DNA of 64,000 nt from Sorangium cellulosum So0157-2 (GTDB taxonomy: Bacteria > Myxococcota_A > Polyangia > Polyangiales > Polyangiaceae), in the NCBI RefSeq assembly GCF_000418325.1, contig NC_021658.1, positions 13,434,501 to 13,498,500 of the forward strand, in the 5' to 3' direction. Under the pieces are notes generated by a model that did not search any database, had not been told where the DNA came from, and worked only from the letters and a program-made list of their open reading frames with translations. Of this stretch, positions 26,149 through 35,470 are shown one piece after another (position 1 is the stretch's first letter; each line of letters starts with the position of its first letter). Made by a program: the position numbers and the translations under genes.

Positions 26149-29100
26149 CTACTTCCCCCAGCGCGACATGACCTTCGGCTCGACCACGATCGGCACCGAG
26201 AGCACGTACTTCTTCATCCCGGCGATCATGCAGTCGCGCACGAGCTCATTGACCTGCTCAGCGTGCTCCTCGGGCGCTTCCAGGAGCAGCTCGTCATGCA
26301 CCGCGAGGATCATCTGCGCCCCGAGCCGCTTGAGTTGCAGACCGAGAAGCACCATCGACTGCTTCAGGCCGTCGGCTGCGGTGCCCTGGATCGGCGTGCA
26401 CAGCTTGGCGTTGTGCTGATTCGGCTCGTCGAAGTACCGCACGCGCCCGCTCGCAGTGCGTAACCCACACGGCTTTTCCTCCCGCACGTACTCGTGCCAG
26501 TCCCGCAAGCCGGTGTAGAGGTTCAGGTACTTCCGCTTGTACTCCTCAGCCTCCTCGAGAGTCATCACGACGTCGAAGTTTTCGAGGGCGTAGGCCACGA
26601 GCGACGCCGCGCCCATGCCGTTCATCAGGCCGAAGTTGATCGCCTTCGCCCTGTCACGCGCGTCCTTCGCGACCGCATCAGGAGATACCCCCAAGATGTG
26701 CATCGCGGTCTCGGTGTGCGGGTCTCGTCGTTGCTGGAACAGCTCGACGAGGCGCTCATCTCCAGTGAACTCCGCGAGGACGCGTAGCTCGATCGCGTTG
26801 TAGTCGGCGCTGATGAGCTTCTTCCCGGGTGGCGCCTGGATGCATCCCCGGATCTTGTTGTCTCGCGGCAGCGCGAGCAGGTTCGGCTGGGCACAGGACA
26901 TGCGCCCAGTCGCAGCTCCGAGCTGACGCCATGATGCATGCACCCTGCTGTTCTCGTCCAGCACGTGCAGGACCTCCTTTCCTGGCCCGGCGACGAAGCC
27001 GTGGAGGCTCCGGAAGCGCACCAGGTCTCGGACGAAGGAAACATGGGCGAATGGCGCGAGCATATCGCCGCCGGTGCGAGGCACGATGATGTCCTCCTGG
27101 CGGAGCAGGTTCCGCACCTCCCTGTCGCTGTGGATGTTCACGCCCCTGGCCTCGAAGCGCTTCTTGATCAGCGCCGCCTCTGCGCTCCACTCGGCGACGA
27201 CGCTCGCCCACTCCACGCGGTTGATGGGCACGCCCGCGAGCTCCATCTGCGCGACGTGGGGGAGGAGGGCCAGCTCGAGCTCGCCGACTTCTTCCAGCTC
27301 GCACTGCTTCAGCTCATCGCGCAGACATTCTGCGACGCGTAGCACATCCCGCGCTTCGGCCTGCGCGGTCTCGTGTTCTCGTTGCGTACCGGTCCCCTCC
27401 CGCGCGTTGTCGTTGGAGGAGAGCCCCGCCTCCGCGCGAGCGCGCTCGAGGTTGAAGTGCTTCGGATCGTCGATGTGCTCCCCGAGATCGCGCACCTTCC
27501 AGAGTAGCATCGTGTCAAGAGCGGCCTTCGGTTCCACGCCCAGGTGGTAGGCAAGGTGCATGAGCGGCACCTTCATGTCGTGGCCGACGACGGTCACATC
27601 CCGGAGGACCTCGGCGAGCGGCCCGAGAGCCCCCGGCTTCCGCATGTCGAGCACGCAGGTCTTGCCGTCGGGCGTGGCCAGGGCGAGCAGGTTCGGCCGG
27701 TCGGAGGTGGCATGGGCCCCCGTCGATCGCAGCGCCATCCCGACCCTGCCGGCACGGGCAGCGGCCGTGGCGAACGCGGCGACGTCTGGGGTGAGGTGCA
27801 TCCCCTGGCCCGACCCCTGGCCCGACGTTGCCCTACCACGCTGGGCCAGGACTCCTTCGGTGGATCCAGCACTTAGATCGTGTGGCCCTACTGGCCCTAC
27901 CCCTCCAGGGTTCGAGACAGCCCCGGGAGAGGAGGCGCTATCGAGGAGGGTGGGGGCACCTCCTACCTGCTCCGAAACGACGCCTTGGTGGGAGCTACCC
28001 TCTGGGGAGTAGGGCCAGTAGGGCCACCTCTCAGAGTTAACTGGATCCGCCTCAGAAACGCGCGATCCCTCGATAGGGCCACGGTCGGGCCGCGGTCGGG
28101 CCAGTAGGGCCGGGGGCGGGAGCCGCAGCGAGGCCGGAGGGAGAGGCGGCGCCGCGTCACCACGTCGCCCCGCAGGCGGCTGCCCGGACCCGCTAGCCGG
28201 ATCGGCACCCCCTCCCGACCCAGGGCCGCCCTCCGGGCCATCGTCGCCAGGCTCGTCCGAGCTGTTGCCGAACTCCTCGTTGATGCGCTCCTCGACCTCG
28301 CTCGGATCGAGGAGGCAGCGCCTGAGCAACTCCACCACCCGCGGCCGCCCCCCGCCGACGCGCCGCTTGGGATGCAGGTTCTTCCCATCGCCTTTCGAGG
28401 TCAGACCTTCTTCCACGAGCTGCGCCCAGAACGCCTGCTGGTCGAGCGGCATCGGCTCGTTCATCGCCTTGAGGGCCTGCACGAACGACTCGTACGCAGC
28501 CTCGGGGACCAGGTAGACGCACTTGTCGTCGACCCAGCCGATGTTCCTGCCGCCACCCACCTCGCACGATGTAGGAACGGTGCCGTTCCCCTCGTTCTTG
28601 GCGAGCCGCAGGTGCGTGGCCACCAGGCCCACTCTGCCCTGCATGAGGAGCGACTTGAGCACGGCGAGGAAGCGCTGGCTGGGCTTCATCTCCGTGGCCA
28701 GCTGCGCCTGGTCGCGGCTGTTCGCCACGAGCGCGGCCTTCACCTTCTCGATGTAGGCGCCCGCCCCGGTGGCGTCGAGAGCGCCCATGTGGACCGCGAA
28801 CTCCGCGAAGTAGTGGGCGCCGACGAGCAGGTGCGCCATCGCTTCCGGCGCCCGCAGATGAACATCGGCCCGCCGCTGAAGGGCCGCCGCGTACTTCTCG
28901 TGGATCGCCGCGGCTTCCATACGGATGCTATCCAGACGCGGCAAAATCCACTCGATGTAGGCCCGAAGCGCATGCGGCAAGCGGCTGCGTGCCTGCTGCA
29001 TGTGCTTCAGCTTCGCGAGGTCGACATCCTCCCGCCGCATGCGGATGGTCACGAGACGCGCTCGGATCGAGCCGCCCTCGGGGAGTTGTTCTCCGGTCGT

Positions 29101-30990
29101 GATCACGAGGGCCCGCGGGGGCCGGCTTTGCCGGAGGCGCAGGTCGCGGCCGAGGCGCTGCCGCGCGTTGCCGTTGCCGATGGATCGGAAGACCTGCGCC
29201 GCCTTCTTGTGGAACTCGTCGCCAGGGTCCGCACTCTTCGGTACGTAGTCGTCAATAGGGACGAGCATGTCTTTCATCGTGAAGAGATGCGCCTCGATGG
29301 CGTTGGCGGTGGAGGTCCAGCTCAACGGCAGGGTCTTGTGGTCGAACAACCCGTAGTGGGATAGGGCAACAGCCGTAATGGAGCTCTTCAAGCTGCCGCT
29401 CAGGCCGTACGGTGCCACGGCCGCGTCGCAGTAGAGCACGCTCTGCAACGGTGCTCTGTACACCGCGGCATGAAGCGGGGCCGTGATCCTTGAATCGGCG
29501 ACGTCGAGGAAATCGAGCGACAGCCGAACGGCATCCGCGACGTCCTCTGCCAGCTCAGGCAGCTTGTAGCGGTGGAAGCTCTCGTCGATGTCGACCGCCA
29601 CATCCGCAGCGCCGATGGCACCGTCCGCGTGGAGGTAGCTCCAGGCGCCGTTGTGCTTGCGCAGCCCCGTGTGTGTGTACGTCGTGGACAAGGCCGGGGT
29701 CGAGTTCTCCTGGAGCGCGGCCCGGAGCTGCCCGGCTGCACGTGGTATCGCAAAGACGACCGCCCTCGCGCCCCACTTCTTGAGAGGCCAATCATCGCTT
29801 GCGAGCTCCGACCGGTCGATGTGCACCGCGTGGAGCTGCTCGCCTGTGACCAGCTTGCCGGCCACCGTGAAGCGGCGTTGCTGCTCGACGCCGTCATCGA
29901 GCACCTCCTCGTGCTGGATGCTGGCGGTGAAGTTGCAGATCGGCTCATGCGTGACCGCATCGCCGATACGGTGGACGACGCACAGCTGGCCGTTGTGGAC
30001 GGCGGACGCCCTGCAGGGCGAGACCCCCTCGGGTTCCGATGGCGTCTTCTCCCTGGCCTTGTCCTCCATCCGCTTCATCGCGCGGCGGAGGTCGTTGGCC
30101 AACACCCTGAACTTGTTGAGAAGCCGCAGCACCTCCTTCTCGACGCCGATGCCGCGCTCCTTAATGGAGGCCAGGAACGGCAGATCATCGAGGAGCGCAG
30201 CGGCCTCACGAGCGCGCTCCTCGTTCGTGGTGAAGCGTGTGGAGATGTACTGGACCCGCTCGACAGGGTTGGCGGGTACGGCCACATTGATGACTGCCTG
30301 CAGGGCGGCAGCCCCTTGGGAAGCGAGGAAATCGTCGGGCCCTTGATCCTTGCCGTTCGGCTTCGGCGGGAGCGCCGCCACCCGAACCTTCGCGCCGGCC
30401 TTCTCGACTGCCCAGACGAGCCGGGCTTCATCGCGGGCGACGCTGGGGTTCGTGGCACGCCCGGAGTCGAACACGAGTACGACCTCGCGGCCCTGGAGGT
30501 CGATCTTGTCCCAGCTAGCGTTCAAGCACCTGTCCCCGCCCTTCGTGGCGAGGGTTGTCGACGTGCCCCCGAGGGCGATGACTTGAAAGCCGTGATCCTG
30601 CAAGGCCAGCGCCTTCACGGGCCCCTCGACAACGAAGAGCGGGACATGCACATCATCCACAGGGCAGCCGGGCGGGATGTAGATCGGCACCTCTGCGTTT
30701 GCCGGCGCGAGCACCTTCGTGCCGGCCTTGATGCGGTCATCGAGCTGGATCCGGTGGTACTCCGGCGCGTTCGGGTAGGGGATGGCAAACCCGGCACAAG
30801 GCAGCGGGTTACTGCGACCGAGCAGCTTCGCGCCCTCTTCCGCGGTGACGGACCGCAACCCGGCGGAGGCGGCCCATCCGGGATCGACGGCGCGCTCCCG
30901 GAGGTACGCGATGTGATGGGGCTCGAGAGGCACCCCGTGCTGCGTGGTGCCCCCCGTGTTGGGGTCCTCGGCTTGATATGCTACGCTCAT
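26149..30990 (-). CDS. TOPRIM/ATPase-DNA polymerase A multidomain replication protein, 1613 aa
   Basis: One chain combines several replication domains. Residues 1-230 resemble DUF3854/TOPRIM-like primase modules (FVVEGPVKALALQDHGFQVI, then VVLVFDSGRA). Residues 430-760 carry a P-loop (PYGLSGSLKSSIT at about 527) in a region like the DUF927/primase-helicase ATPases. A Pro/Gly/Ser-rich linker follows (about 905-1065). Then comes a degenerate 3'-5' exonuclease-like domain (about 1075-1250). The C-terminus is a family A polymerase with motif A SADYNAIELRVLAEFTGDE, motif B RAKAINFGLMNGMG and motif C LAVHDELLLE, so the catalytic Asp residues are present. The start has AGGAG six bases upstream. Chromosomal PolA has no such N-terminus. 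This looks like a self-contained replication enzyme of an integrative element or plasmid. It is not an essential housekeeping PolA by structure. Confidence 0.85.
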   Translation of the reverse strand: MSVAYQAEDPNTGGTTQHGVPLEPHHIAYLRERAVDPGWAASAGLRSVTAEEGAKLLGRSNPLPCAGFAIPYPNAPEYHRIQLDDRIKAGTKVLAPANAEVPIYIPPGCPVDDVHVPLFVVEGPVKALALQDHGFQVIALGGTSTTLATKGGDRCLNASWDKIDLQGREVVLVFDSGRATNPSVARDEARLVWAVEKAGAKVRVAALPPKPNGKDQGPDDFLASQGAAALQAVINVAVPANPVERVQYISTRFTTNEERAREAAALLDDLPFLASIKERGIGVEKEVLRLLNKFRVLANDLRRAMKRMEDKAREKTPSEPEGVSPCRASAVHNGQLCVVHRIGDAVTHEPICNFTASIQHEEVLDDGVEQQRRFTVAGKLVTGEQLHAVHIDRSELASDDWPLKKWGARAVVFAIPRAAGQLRAALQENSTPALSTTYTHTGLRKHNGAWSYLHADGAIGAADVAVDIDESFHRYKLPELAEDVADAVRLSLDFLDVADSRITAPLHAAVYRAPLQSVLYCDAAVAPYGLSGSLKSSITAVALSHYGLFDHKTLPLSWTSTANAIEAHLFTMKDMLVPIDDYVPKSADPGDEFHKKAAQVFRSIGNGNARQRLGRDLRLRQSRPPRALVITTGEQLPEGGSIRARLVTIRMRREDVDLAKLKHMQQARSRLPHALRAYIEWILPRLDSIRMEAAAIHEKYAAALQRRADVHLRAPEAMAHLLVGAHYFAEFAVHMGALDATGAGAYIEKVKAALVANSRDQAQLATEMKPSQRFLAVLKSLLMQGRVGLVATHLRLAKNEGNGTVPTSCEVGGGRNIGWVDDKCVYLVPEAAYESFVQALKAMNEPMPLDQQAFWAQLVEEGLTSKGDGKNLHPKRRVGGGRPRVVELLRRCLLDPSEVEERINEEFGNSSDEPGDDGPEGGPGSGGGADPASGSGQPPAGRRGDAAPPLPPASLRLPPPALLARPRPDRGPIEGSRVSEADPVNSERWPYWPYSPEGSSHQGVVSEQVGGAPTLLDSASSPGAVSNPGGVGPVGPHDLSAGSTEGVLAQRGRATSGQGSGQGMHLTPDVAAFATAAARAGRVGMALRSTGAHATSDRPNLLALATPDGKTCVLDMRKPGALGPLAEVLRDVTVVGHDMKVPLMHLAYHLGVEPKAALDTMLLWKVRDLGEHIDDPKHFNLERARAEAGLSSNDNAREGTGTQREHETAQAEARDVLRVAECLRDELKQCELEEVGELELALLPHVAQMELAGVPINRVEWASVVAEWSAEAALIKKRFEARGVNIHSDREVRNLLRQEDIIVPRTGGDMLAPFAHVSFVRDLVRFRSLHGFVAGPGKEVLHVLDENSRVHASWRQLGAATGRMSCAQPNLLALPRDNKIRGCIQAPPGKKLISADYNAIELRVLAEFTGDERLVELFQQRRDPHTETAMHILGVSPDAVAKDARDRAKAINFGLMNGMGAASLVAYALENFDVVMTLEEAEEYKRKYLNLYTGLRDWHEYVREEKPCGLRTASGRVRYFDEPNQHNAKLCTPIQGTAADGLKQSMVLLGLQLKRLGAQMILAVHDELLLEAPEEHAEQVNELVRDCMIAGMKKYVLSVPIVVEPKVMSRWGK

Positions 30991-31088
30991 GACGTCTCCT
31001 GAACGGCTCCCTCTGCTTGGCGGCGACGGGAGCCGTTGCCTTTTCGGCTCAGCAAAAAGTCCCTGTTGTTCTCCCTTGTGTCTCCGCC

Positions 31089-31517
31089 CTACTTCGGCTT
31101 CCGCGCGACCTGCTGGATGCGGTGATGCACGTGGCCAGCGGCGGCACCGAGGTCAACGACGTGGAGCATCCGGCGCGTCTGCAGCGTCCCCGAGAGGTTC
31201 ATCTTCGCGCCGTCGACCACGTGCGCCTCGCGCCCGTTGCTGACCAGCACCTTGCCATCGAGCTGGTCGAGCGGCGGTAGCCCGCGCCCGTGCTGTACGT
31301 ACCTGATCATGTGCATGAACGGGCTGAGCCGGTGGCCGGCGTCGAGGAGCTCTTTCACGAGCCTGAGCGCGATGAGGTCGCGCTCGCTGAAGCCCCGGAC
31401 CGTGCCGCGACCGTGCGCAGCCCCACGGCTGGGCTGGAGGAGACGGTTACGGACTACGTTGTCGAGCTGCCGGTACGACAGCCCCGTGATCTTTGTGGCG
31501 TTCCCTGCGTAATACAT
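31089..31517 (-). CDS. MerR-like helix-turn-helix regulator
   Basis: The N-terminal 60 residues match a MerR/HTH_17-type DNA-binding domain (ATKITGLSYRQLDNVVRNRL, then VRGFSERDLIALRLVKELLD). The rest is a short effector or dimerisation part. I choose the ATG at 31517 (MYYAGNATKI). An upstream ATG at 31538 would add seven residues. The gene lies 98 bases upstream of the polymerase fusion on the same strand and probably precedes it in one transcript, so it may control replication of the element. GTGGTTAAATCAC just upstream of the start could be an operator. Confidence 0.65.
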   Translation of the reverse strand: MYYAGNATKITGLSYRQLDNVVRNRLLQPSRGAAHGRGTVRGFSERDLIALRLVKELLDAGHRLSPFMHMIRYVQHGRGLPPLDQLDGKVLVSNGREAHVVDGAKMNLSGTLQTRRMLHVVDLGAAAGHVHHRIQQVARKPK

Positions 31518-31650
31518 CGTGATGTGATTTAACCACAAGGATCCACGACATGGGAACCCTAGCCCCCGAGCACTACGTCCGCGACTACGAGGAGATCGCG
31601 GTATTGTTCTGAAACGGCCTGTTTCGTAGCGCTTTCGAACTATCCAAAGT

Positions 31651-31848
31651 TCATTCTGTTTGAAGTAGTCGCGCTACTTCTCTCGCCTCAGACCGTGCAA
31701 CGTTCACGACATGGTGGTGCCATCGGGCAGCTACACGGCGCTCTCCGCTCGCTGCTCCTCGGGTGTGGCGCGTGTGTTGTAACTCGATCGACAGGAACAA
31801 CTTCGTGGTCTCGTCGCCCACAGAGCGGAGCCGGTCCTCACGATCCAC
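31651..31848 (-). CDS. small hypothetical protein (65 aa)
   Basis: A GTG start at 31848 is preceded by a strong ribosome-binding site (AGGAGG, 31855-31860) seven bases away, which is the main reason to accept this short frame. The product is charged and rich in Arg and His (LFLSIELQHTRHTRG). Its 3' end overlaps a 7-bp perfect inverted repeat (GAAGTAG...CTACTTC, about 31660-31678) that could act in termination. No family recognised. Confidence 0.42.
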   Translation of the reverse strand: MDREDRLRSVGDETTKLFLSIELQHTRHTRGAASGERRVAARWHHHVVNVARSEAREVARLLQTE

Positions 31849-32034
31849 GTGGCACCTCCTCGGTGCTCGACTTCAAGGGAGCACGCCTCTCGTCAGAGAC
31901 GCTTGCCTAGGAAGGCCGCACGTCGGGCCGCTGGCCCTCGAACCCGTGGGGTGGGCCCGAGCATCACCGAGCACCAGCATGCAGCGGGAGCCAGGAATCG
32001 GGCTGACGGGGGCGCCCCCTCCGTCTCGAACCGC

Positions 32035-32482
32035 TTACCGCGGGCGCCCAGCCGCCGCGAGGTTCGACACGAGATGCGACATGAGCTGCGCCGGGACACC
32101 CTCGTCCTCCGGACTGTATTCATCCGCGAGGATGTCCTCATGGATCAACGGCGTCGGCTCCTCTTCTGGCGCGTGGAGCGTGGCCGCCAGACGACGCTGA
32201 ACCTGCTCGCGCGTGCGCTCTCTGGCGCGCCGGAGCTCCGCCTGGATGACCTCGACCACCTCGATACGCACCGTGACGGCGATGCCGCCTTCGGCTCCGA
32301 CGAGGTACTCCGGCGAGATGTCACCGTCGCCGATGAACAGCGTCTACGCCTGGTCGACCAGCTTGTCGAGTACGACGGCCCGGTGCTGAAAAACGCTCGA
32401 TCTCCACGAGCAGCTCCTTCACGTGAGGCATCGCGGTGCGTGACTTGATCTTGCGGCGCCCGGGCGGTGGCGTCCGGCTCAT
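32035..32482 (-). pseudogene. decayed small gene (frameshift plus in-frame TAG)
   Basis: An ATG at 32482 begins a protein-like sequence (MPHVKELLVEIERF) that breaks at a run of five T. Removing one T continues it as QHRAVVLDKLVDQA, then a TAG, and the same frame continues as TLFIGDGDISPEYLVGAEGG and VRIEVVEVIQAELRRARERT to a stop at 32035. Two lesions in about 450 bases mark it as a pseudogene. The original product would have been about 150 residues with a coiled-coil-like middle. An intact short frame from 32271 (78 aa) is the 3' half. Family not recognised. Confidence 0.5.
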
Positions 32483-32516
32483 GCGAGGAGCGCGTGCGGT
32501 GCCTGCCGGTGCACGG

Positions 32517-32954
32517 TCATGACGTTCGGGCGTACTTGCCCGTTCGGTGGACCTTCTCGGCGGCGTCGGCGCACCTGTTCAGGATCTCGAGCGCCTCGTC
32601 AGACGCGGAAGAAGTGGGGACGACCAGCGGCAGCGCGCCCGGAGGAGTGGCGGCGATCACGCCGTCGGCCATGCCACGGAGGGAGGCGGGGCGGCACCGC
32701 TCAAGTTCGTCCCTGAGCGAGACGTCCCCGAGTTCGCTCATTCGCCGCGCCGCCTCGCTGAGGGCGAGGTCCCCGAGTGTCAGCTGGGCGGCTCTCGTCA
32801 GTGCGTTGTTGTCCCCGAGCGTCAGCTGGGCGGCTCTCGTCAGCGCGTGGTCATCGGCGAACGTCAGCCGGGCGGCTCTCGTCAGTGCGTCGTTGTCCCT
32901 CATGTGCTGGCTCGGCGACATCTTGGTCGGCGTATGCATCTTGATGTTCGTCAT
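32517..32954 (-). CDS. small protein with three 14-residue repeats (145 aa)
   Basis: The start at 32954 is well supported by AGGAGGGC six bases upstream. Residues about 20-62 consist of three near-identical 14-residue repeats (DDHALTRAAQLTLG type) and a fourth diverged unit (DLALSEAARRMSELG). Repeats of this kind usually form helices or a short solenoid. The rest is low-complexity. The stop overlaps a further ATG. The function is unknown. The gene precedes the pseudogene at 32035-32482 on the same strand and probably belonged to one operon with it. A TTGACT element near 32992 could be a promoter -35 box. Confidence 0.6.
   Translation of the reverse strand: MTNIKMHTPTKMSPSQHMRDNDALTRAARLTFADDHALTRAAQLTLGDNNALTRAAQLTLGDLALSEAARRMSELGDVSLRDELERCRPASLRGMADGVIAATPPGALPLVVPTSSASDEALEILNRCADAAEKVHRTGKYARTS
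32786..32911. repeat. 42-bp tandem repeat inside coding sequence
   Basis: Copies begin at 32786, 32828 and 32870 (GGGCGGCTCTCGTCAG in each), exactly 42 bp apart, so the reading frame is preserved. They encode the 14-residue repeats of the protein at 32517-32954 on the minus strand. The near identity at DNA level suggests recent duplication. Confidence 0.85.
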
Positions 32955-33360
32955 GATGCCCTCCTTTGCAAACTGGTAAGTGGCTAGATAGTCAACCACA
33001 AATCAATCGCCATGGAAAGCGCCACCACCGAGGTCGTGTCTGCCTGGTGCTGATGAGCTCGACATCCTCGGCAGAGTTGCTGGTCGTTTGCGGCATAACG
33101 TGCGTCGCGTCTTCCTGAACTCGACTTGCTGTCGGGCGGGATGTCGACGGTCGCCGAGGGTAGCTCTTCGTGCCTGTGATCATGTGCTCGGGCAAGGTGG
33201 CCATGATCGCGACGGCATGTTCTTCGGGTGTCCGGACGGGACCGTGAGGATGGCGTACGCGCCGAGCTCCCTGAGGTGGCGTAGGCGAACAAGGGCCGGC
33301 CTTGTCCCTCAGGCGACGGGCAGCAGTGCCAGGATCGGGCTCCCGCGAGCCTTGAAGCCC

Positions 33361-33597
33361 TCAGCCTACCCTGCAGATGCTCGGGCTCCTGAATGCCACT
33401 TGCCGGGCGGGGCGGCAGCGCCGCGAGCACCCCCGCAGCACGCGGCCGCAGTCGTGCACGTGGGACCATCGGAGCCGCCCCGCTTCCTCGTCCGCTCGGG
33501 CCAGGAAGACGACGGGGTGCTCGACGGGTCGGGCCGGGTTCCCCGTCCAAAGTTCTTCAGCGGCCCACCCGTCGGCGAAGGCGAGCACCTCGGTCAT
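33361..33597 (-). CDS. possible small gene or gene remnant (78 aa)
   Basis: An ATG at 33597 begins a clearly protein-like stretch of about 50 residues (MTEVLAFADGWAAEELWTGN, then PVVFLARADEEAGRLRWSHV). It then becomes Arg/Cys-rich, which suggests a lost frame. Neighbouring frames down to 32990 on the same strand look like pieces of a longer decayed gene. No family recognised. Confidence 0.3.
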   Translation of the reverse strand: MTEVLAFADGWAAEELWTGNPARPVEHPVVFLARADEEAGRLRWSHVHDCGRVLRGCSRRCRPARQVAFRSPSICRVG

Positions 33598-34359
33598 GGG
33601 CCAAGGTCCGTCGGCTGAAGTGCGAGACCGTCGTGAGGATTTTTTGCAATGTTTCCTAGCCGTTACAGCAACCCACCTCGCGTCAGCGCAGCGAGGTACG
33701 AGACGGGGAGCGGTGCGGTGGAACCGAGGGGAAACCGCTCGCGGCAGCGTTTTGGAGGTCGGCGAACGGCAAGAAAAACGGCCGATCCCCGTGGGCACCA
33801 TAGGGACGGCGCACGGAGGTGGTCACAGGACGCTCGACGGTTGCCTGCGCTTCTGCAGCGAAAAGTTTAGTGATTCCCAGCGCTTACATGGGTGGTTCGG
33901 TAGAACGCACGGTCGTCCGGGGGTTGAATCCCGAGAGCGGGATCCGGGGCCCCGGGTCGCCACGTCGCCATCATCATCGGAACCATGTGCTGTAGCGTAG
34001 GGCGTGTGTGTGCCCGGTGAGTTCGCCGAAGCAGCGCGCTGCTGGTCGATGACCCCGGCCAGCGGGCTGACCCACAGCGTTCCGGCAGGACACGGATCGT
34101 TCGCCGCTGGGCTGCCCTTGCTTGCGGCGTTCCCCGCATGCCCCGCGCCGCACGCACGGCAGCTGCGCATGAACTGCCCGCGCCGGTGGTCGGTGTCGAG
34201 CATGCCCTTCGGCTGCCTGAGCGCGGCGAGTTCGCGCTCGCCGAAAGTTCGGGCCGTGGCGTGCTCGTGCGCCGAAGCGCAGCTCGCGAGGTCTACGAGA
34301 CCGACGACCGAACGGGATCCATCAAGGGCCGGCGGCGCGTAAGCTACCGCTCGGTCACG
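33598..34359. other. interval without a clear gene
   Basis: Frames on both strands overlap here without one being convincing. A leftward frame around 34200-33825 has a CRACGAGH Cys pair, but it is mostly low-complexity. The T-run at 33638-33643 and the lower GC near 33640-33670 suggest a promoter or terminator zone. The upstream extension (34138-34359) of the next gene's frame is possible coding sequence but reads poorly. Confidence 0.35.
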
Positions 34360-35049
34360 ATGAAGCGGAAGCCATCCACACGGAAGGACAAGCGGGAGCG
34401 GTTCTCCACCAAGGAGAAGCTCCTCGCGCAGCTCCTTCCGCAGTGCGAGAGCGAGTACGAGAAGGCGTTCGGTCATCCCTGGAACGCTGGTCGCATGGCT
34501 CGCGTCGAGGCCCTCACGCAGCGATGGAGGGTCGAGGCAGAAGCCTGGCGCGTTATGTACGAGTTCCGGAAGGTCGCCGCCGAGGCCCTGGAGTTCTTCG
34601 AGAGCCGTGGGCTCGAGTTGAGACGGCCGGACAACGGGCTCTTCCACGCCTACAGGCTGCACAAGCTCGTGAAGCAGCGCCGCCGCTTCCTCGAGGCGGT
34701 CGTGAACGATGTCCGGGAGGACTACGAGCGGCCGCCCGACAGGCGTCACTGGCTCGCCTGGACCATGAACTTCGCCAAGCCGAACGCGTTCGCGAAGCTG
34801 CCCCAGGCTCTCCCCTACGGCCGGGAGCTCTCGAACCGCGAGCTCGCGATCCTGAGCATCCTGATGACCGACGGTGAGGAGGTCGACTTCAAGCGCGACA
34901 TGACCGTCGGCGGTGCGATCGAGCAGGAGTTGCGGCGGATGGCGAGGGCAGCGGAGCGGGCGCCGCTACGTTTGAAGAGGGTGGGTTCAGGTTACGCGAG
35001 CGCGCCCCCGTCCGACGGAGATGACGGCGCGGACGACGTGCCGGAGTAA
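34360..35049 (+). CDS. hypothetical charged protein (229 aa)
   Basis: The sequence from ATG 34360 is a highly charged helical protein (KRKPSTRKDKRERFSTKEKL; RWRVEAEAWRVMYEFRKVAA), with an acidic low-complexity C-terminus. The start is uncertain because no good ribosome-binding site is visible. ATG 34138 is the alternative. There are no Cys motifs, membrane segments or recognised domains. It precedes the small HTH genes and the integrase in the same direction, so it probably belongs to the same element. No function assigned. Confidence 0.5.
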   Translation: MKRKPSTRKDKRERFSTKEKLLAQLLPQCESEYEKAFGHPWNAGRMARVEALTQRWRVEAEAWRVMYEFRKVAAEALEFFESRGLELRRPDNGLFHAYRLHKLVKQRRRFLEAVVNDVREDYERPPDRRHWLAWTMNFAKPNAFAKLPQALPYGRELSNRELAILSILMTDGEEVDFKRDMTVGGAIEQELRRMARAAERAPLRLKRVGSGYASAPPSDGDDGADDVPE

Positions 35050-35140
35050 GCCTGCCGGGATCCGCGGGGGTAAGCTCGGAACAGTGCGCCACGTGTAGTG
35101 TTCCGTAGCTCGCGAACCCGCGATCGCTAGCTTCGAGCGC

Positions 35141-35470
35141 ATGAGCCAAGGGGCAAAGGATATCGGCCTTTCGGCCGAGGAACGGCGTGCGCTGTACGCC
35201 CTCATCAAGAAGCTCGGCGAGCGCGCCCTCCTGGTCGAGCTCAACGTGTCGCGCCAGGCGCTGGGCCGGGCTCTCGCCGGTCTCGGGGTCCGCCGCGGCA
35301 CCATCGCGCTCGTGCGTGGCGGCCTCGCCTCGCCGAAGCTCCGGGCGGTGCTCGAGGAGCACGACAACCAAGACGAGAACGCGACCTGCAACGTCGGCGA
35401 GGCGATGTCGGTGGGCGCGAGCGTCGCGGGTGAGGCGGAGCGTTCGATGGCGTCACGGAGGGCGCCATGA
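35141..35470 (+). CDS. small HTH-like protein (109 aa)
   Basis: The segment ALLVELNVSRQALGRALAGL (residues 27-46) fits a helix-turn-helix of the kind used by small phage and element regulators. The rest is short and charged. The stop overlaps the start of the excisionase-like gene (ATGA), and the integrase follows, so it is likely a control protein for excision. No specific family recognised. Confidence 0.55.
   Translation: MSQGAKDIGLSAEERRALYALIKKLGERALLVELNVSRQALGRALAGLGVRRGTIALVRGGLASPKLRAVLEEHDNQDENATCNVGEAMSVGASVAGEAERSMASRRAP

Noticed and set aside
33908..33945. Second tRNA fragment as left attachment site
   Set aside because: GGGGTTGAATCCC resembles a T arm but does not match the tRNA-Ser sequence elsewhere.
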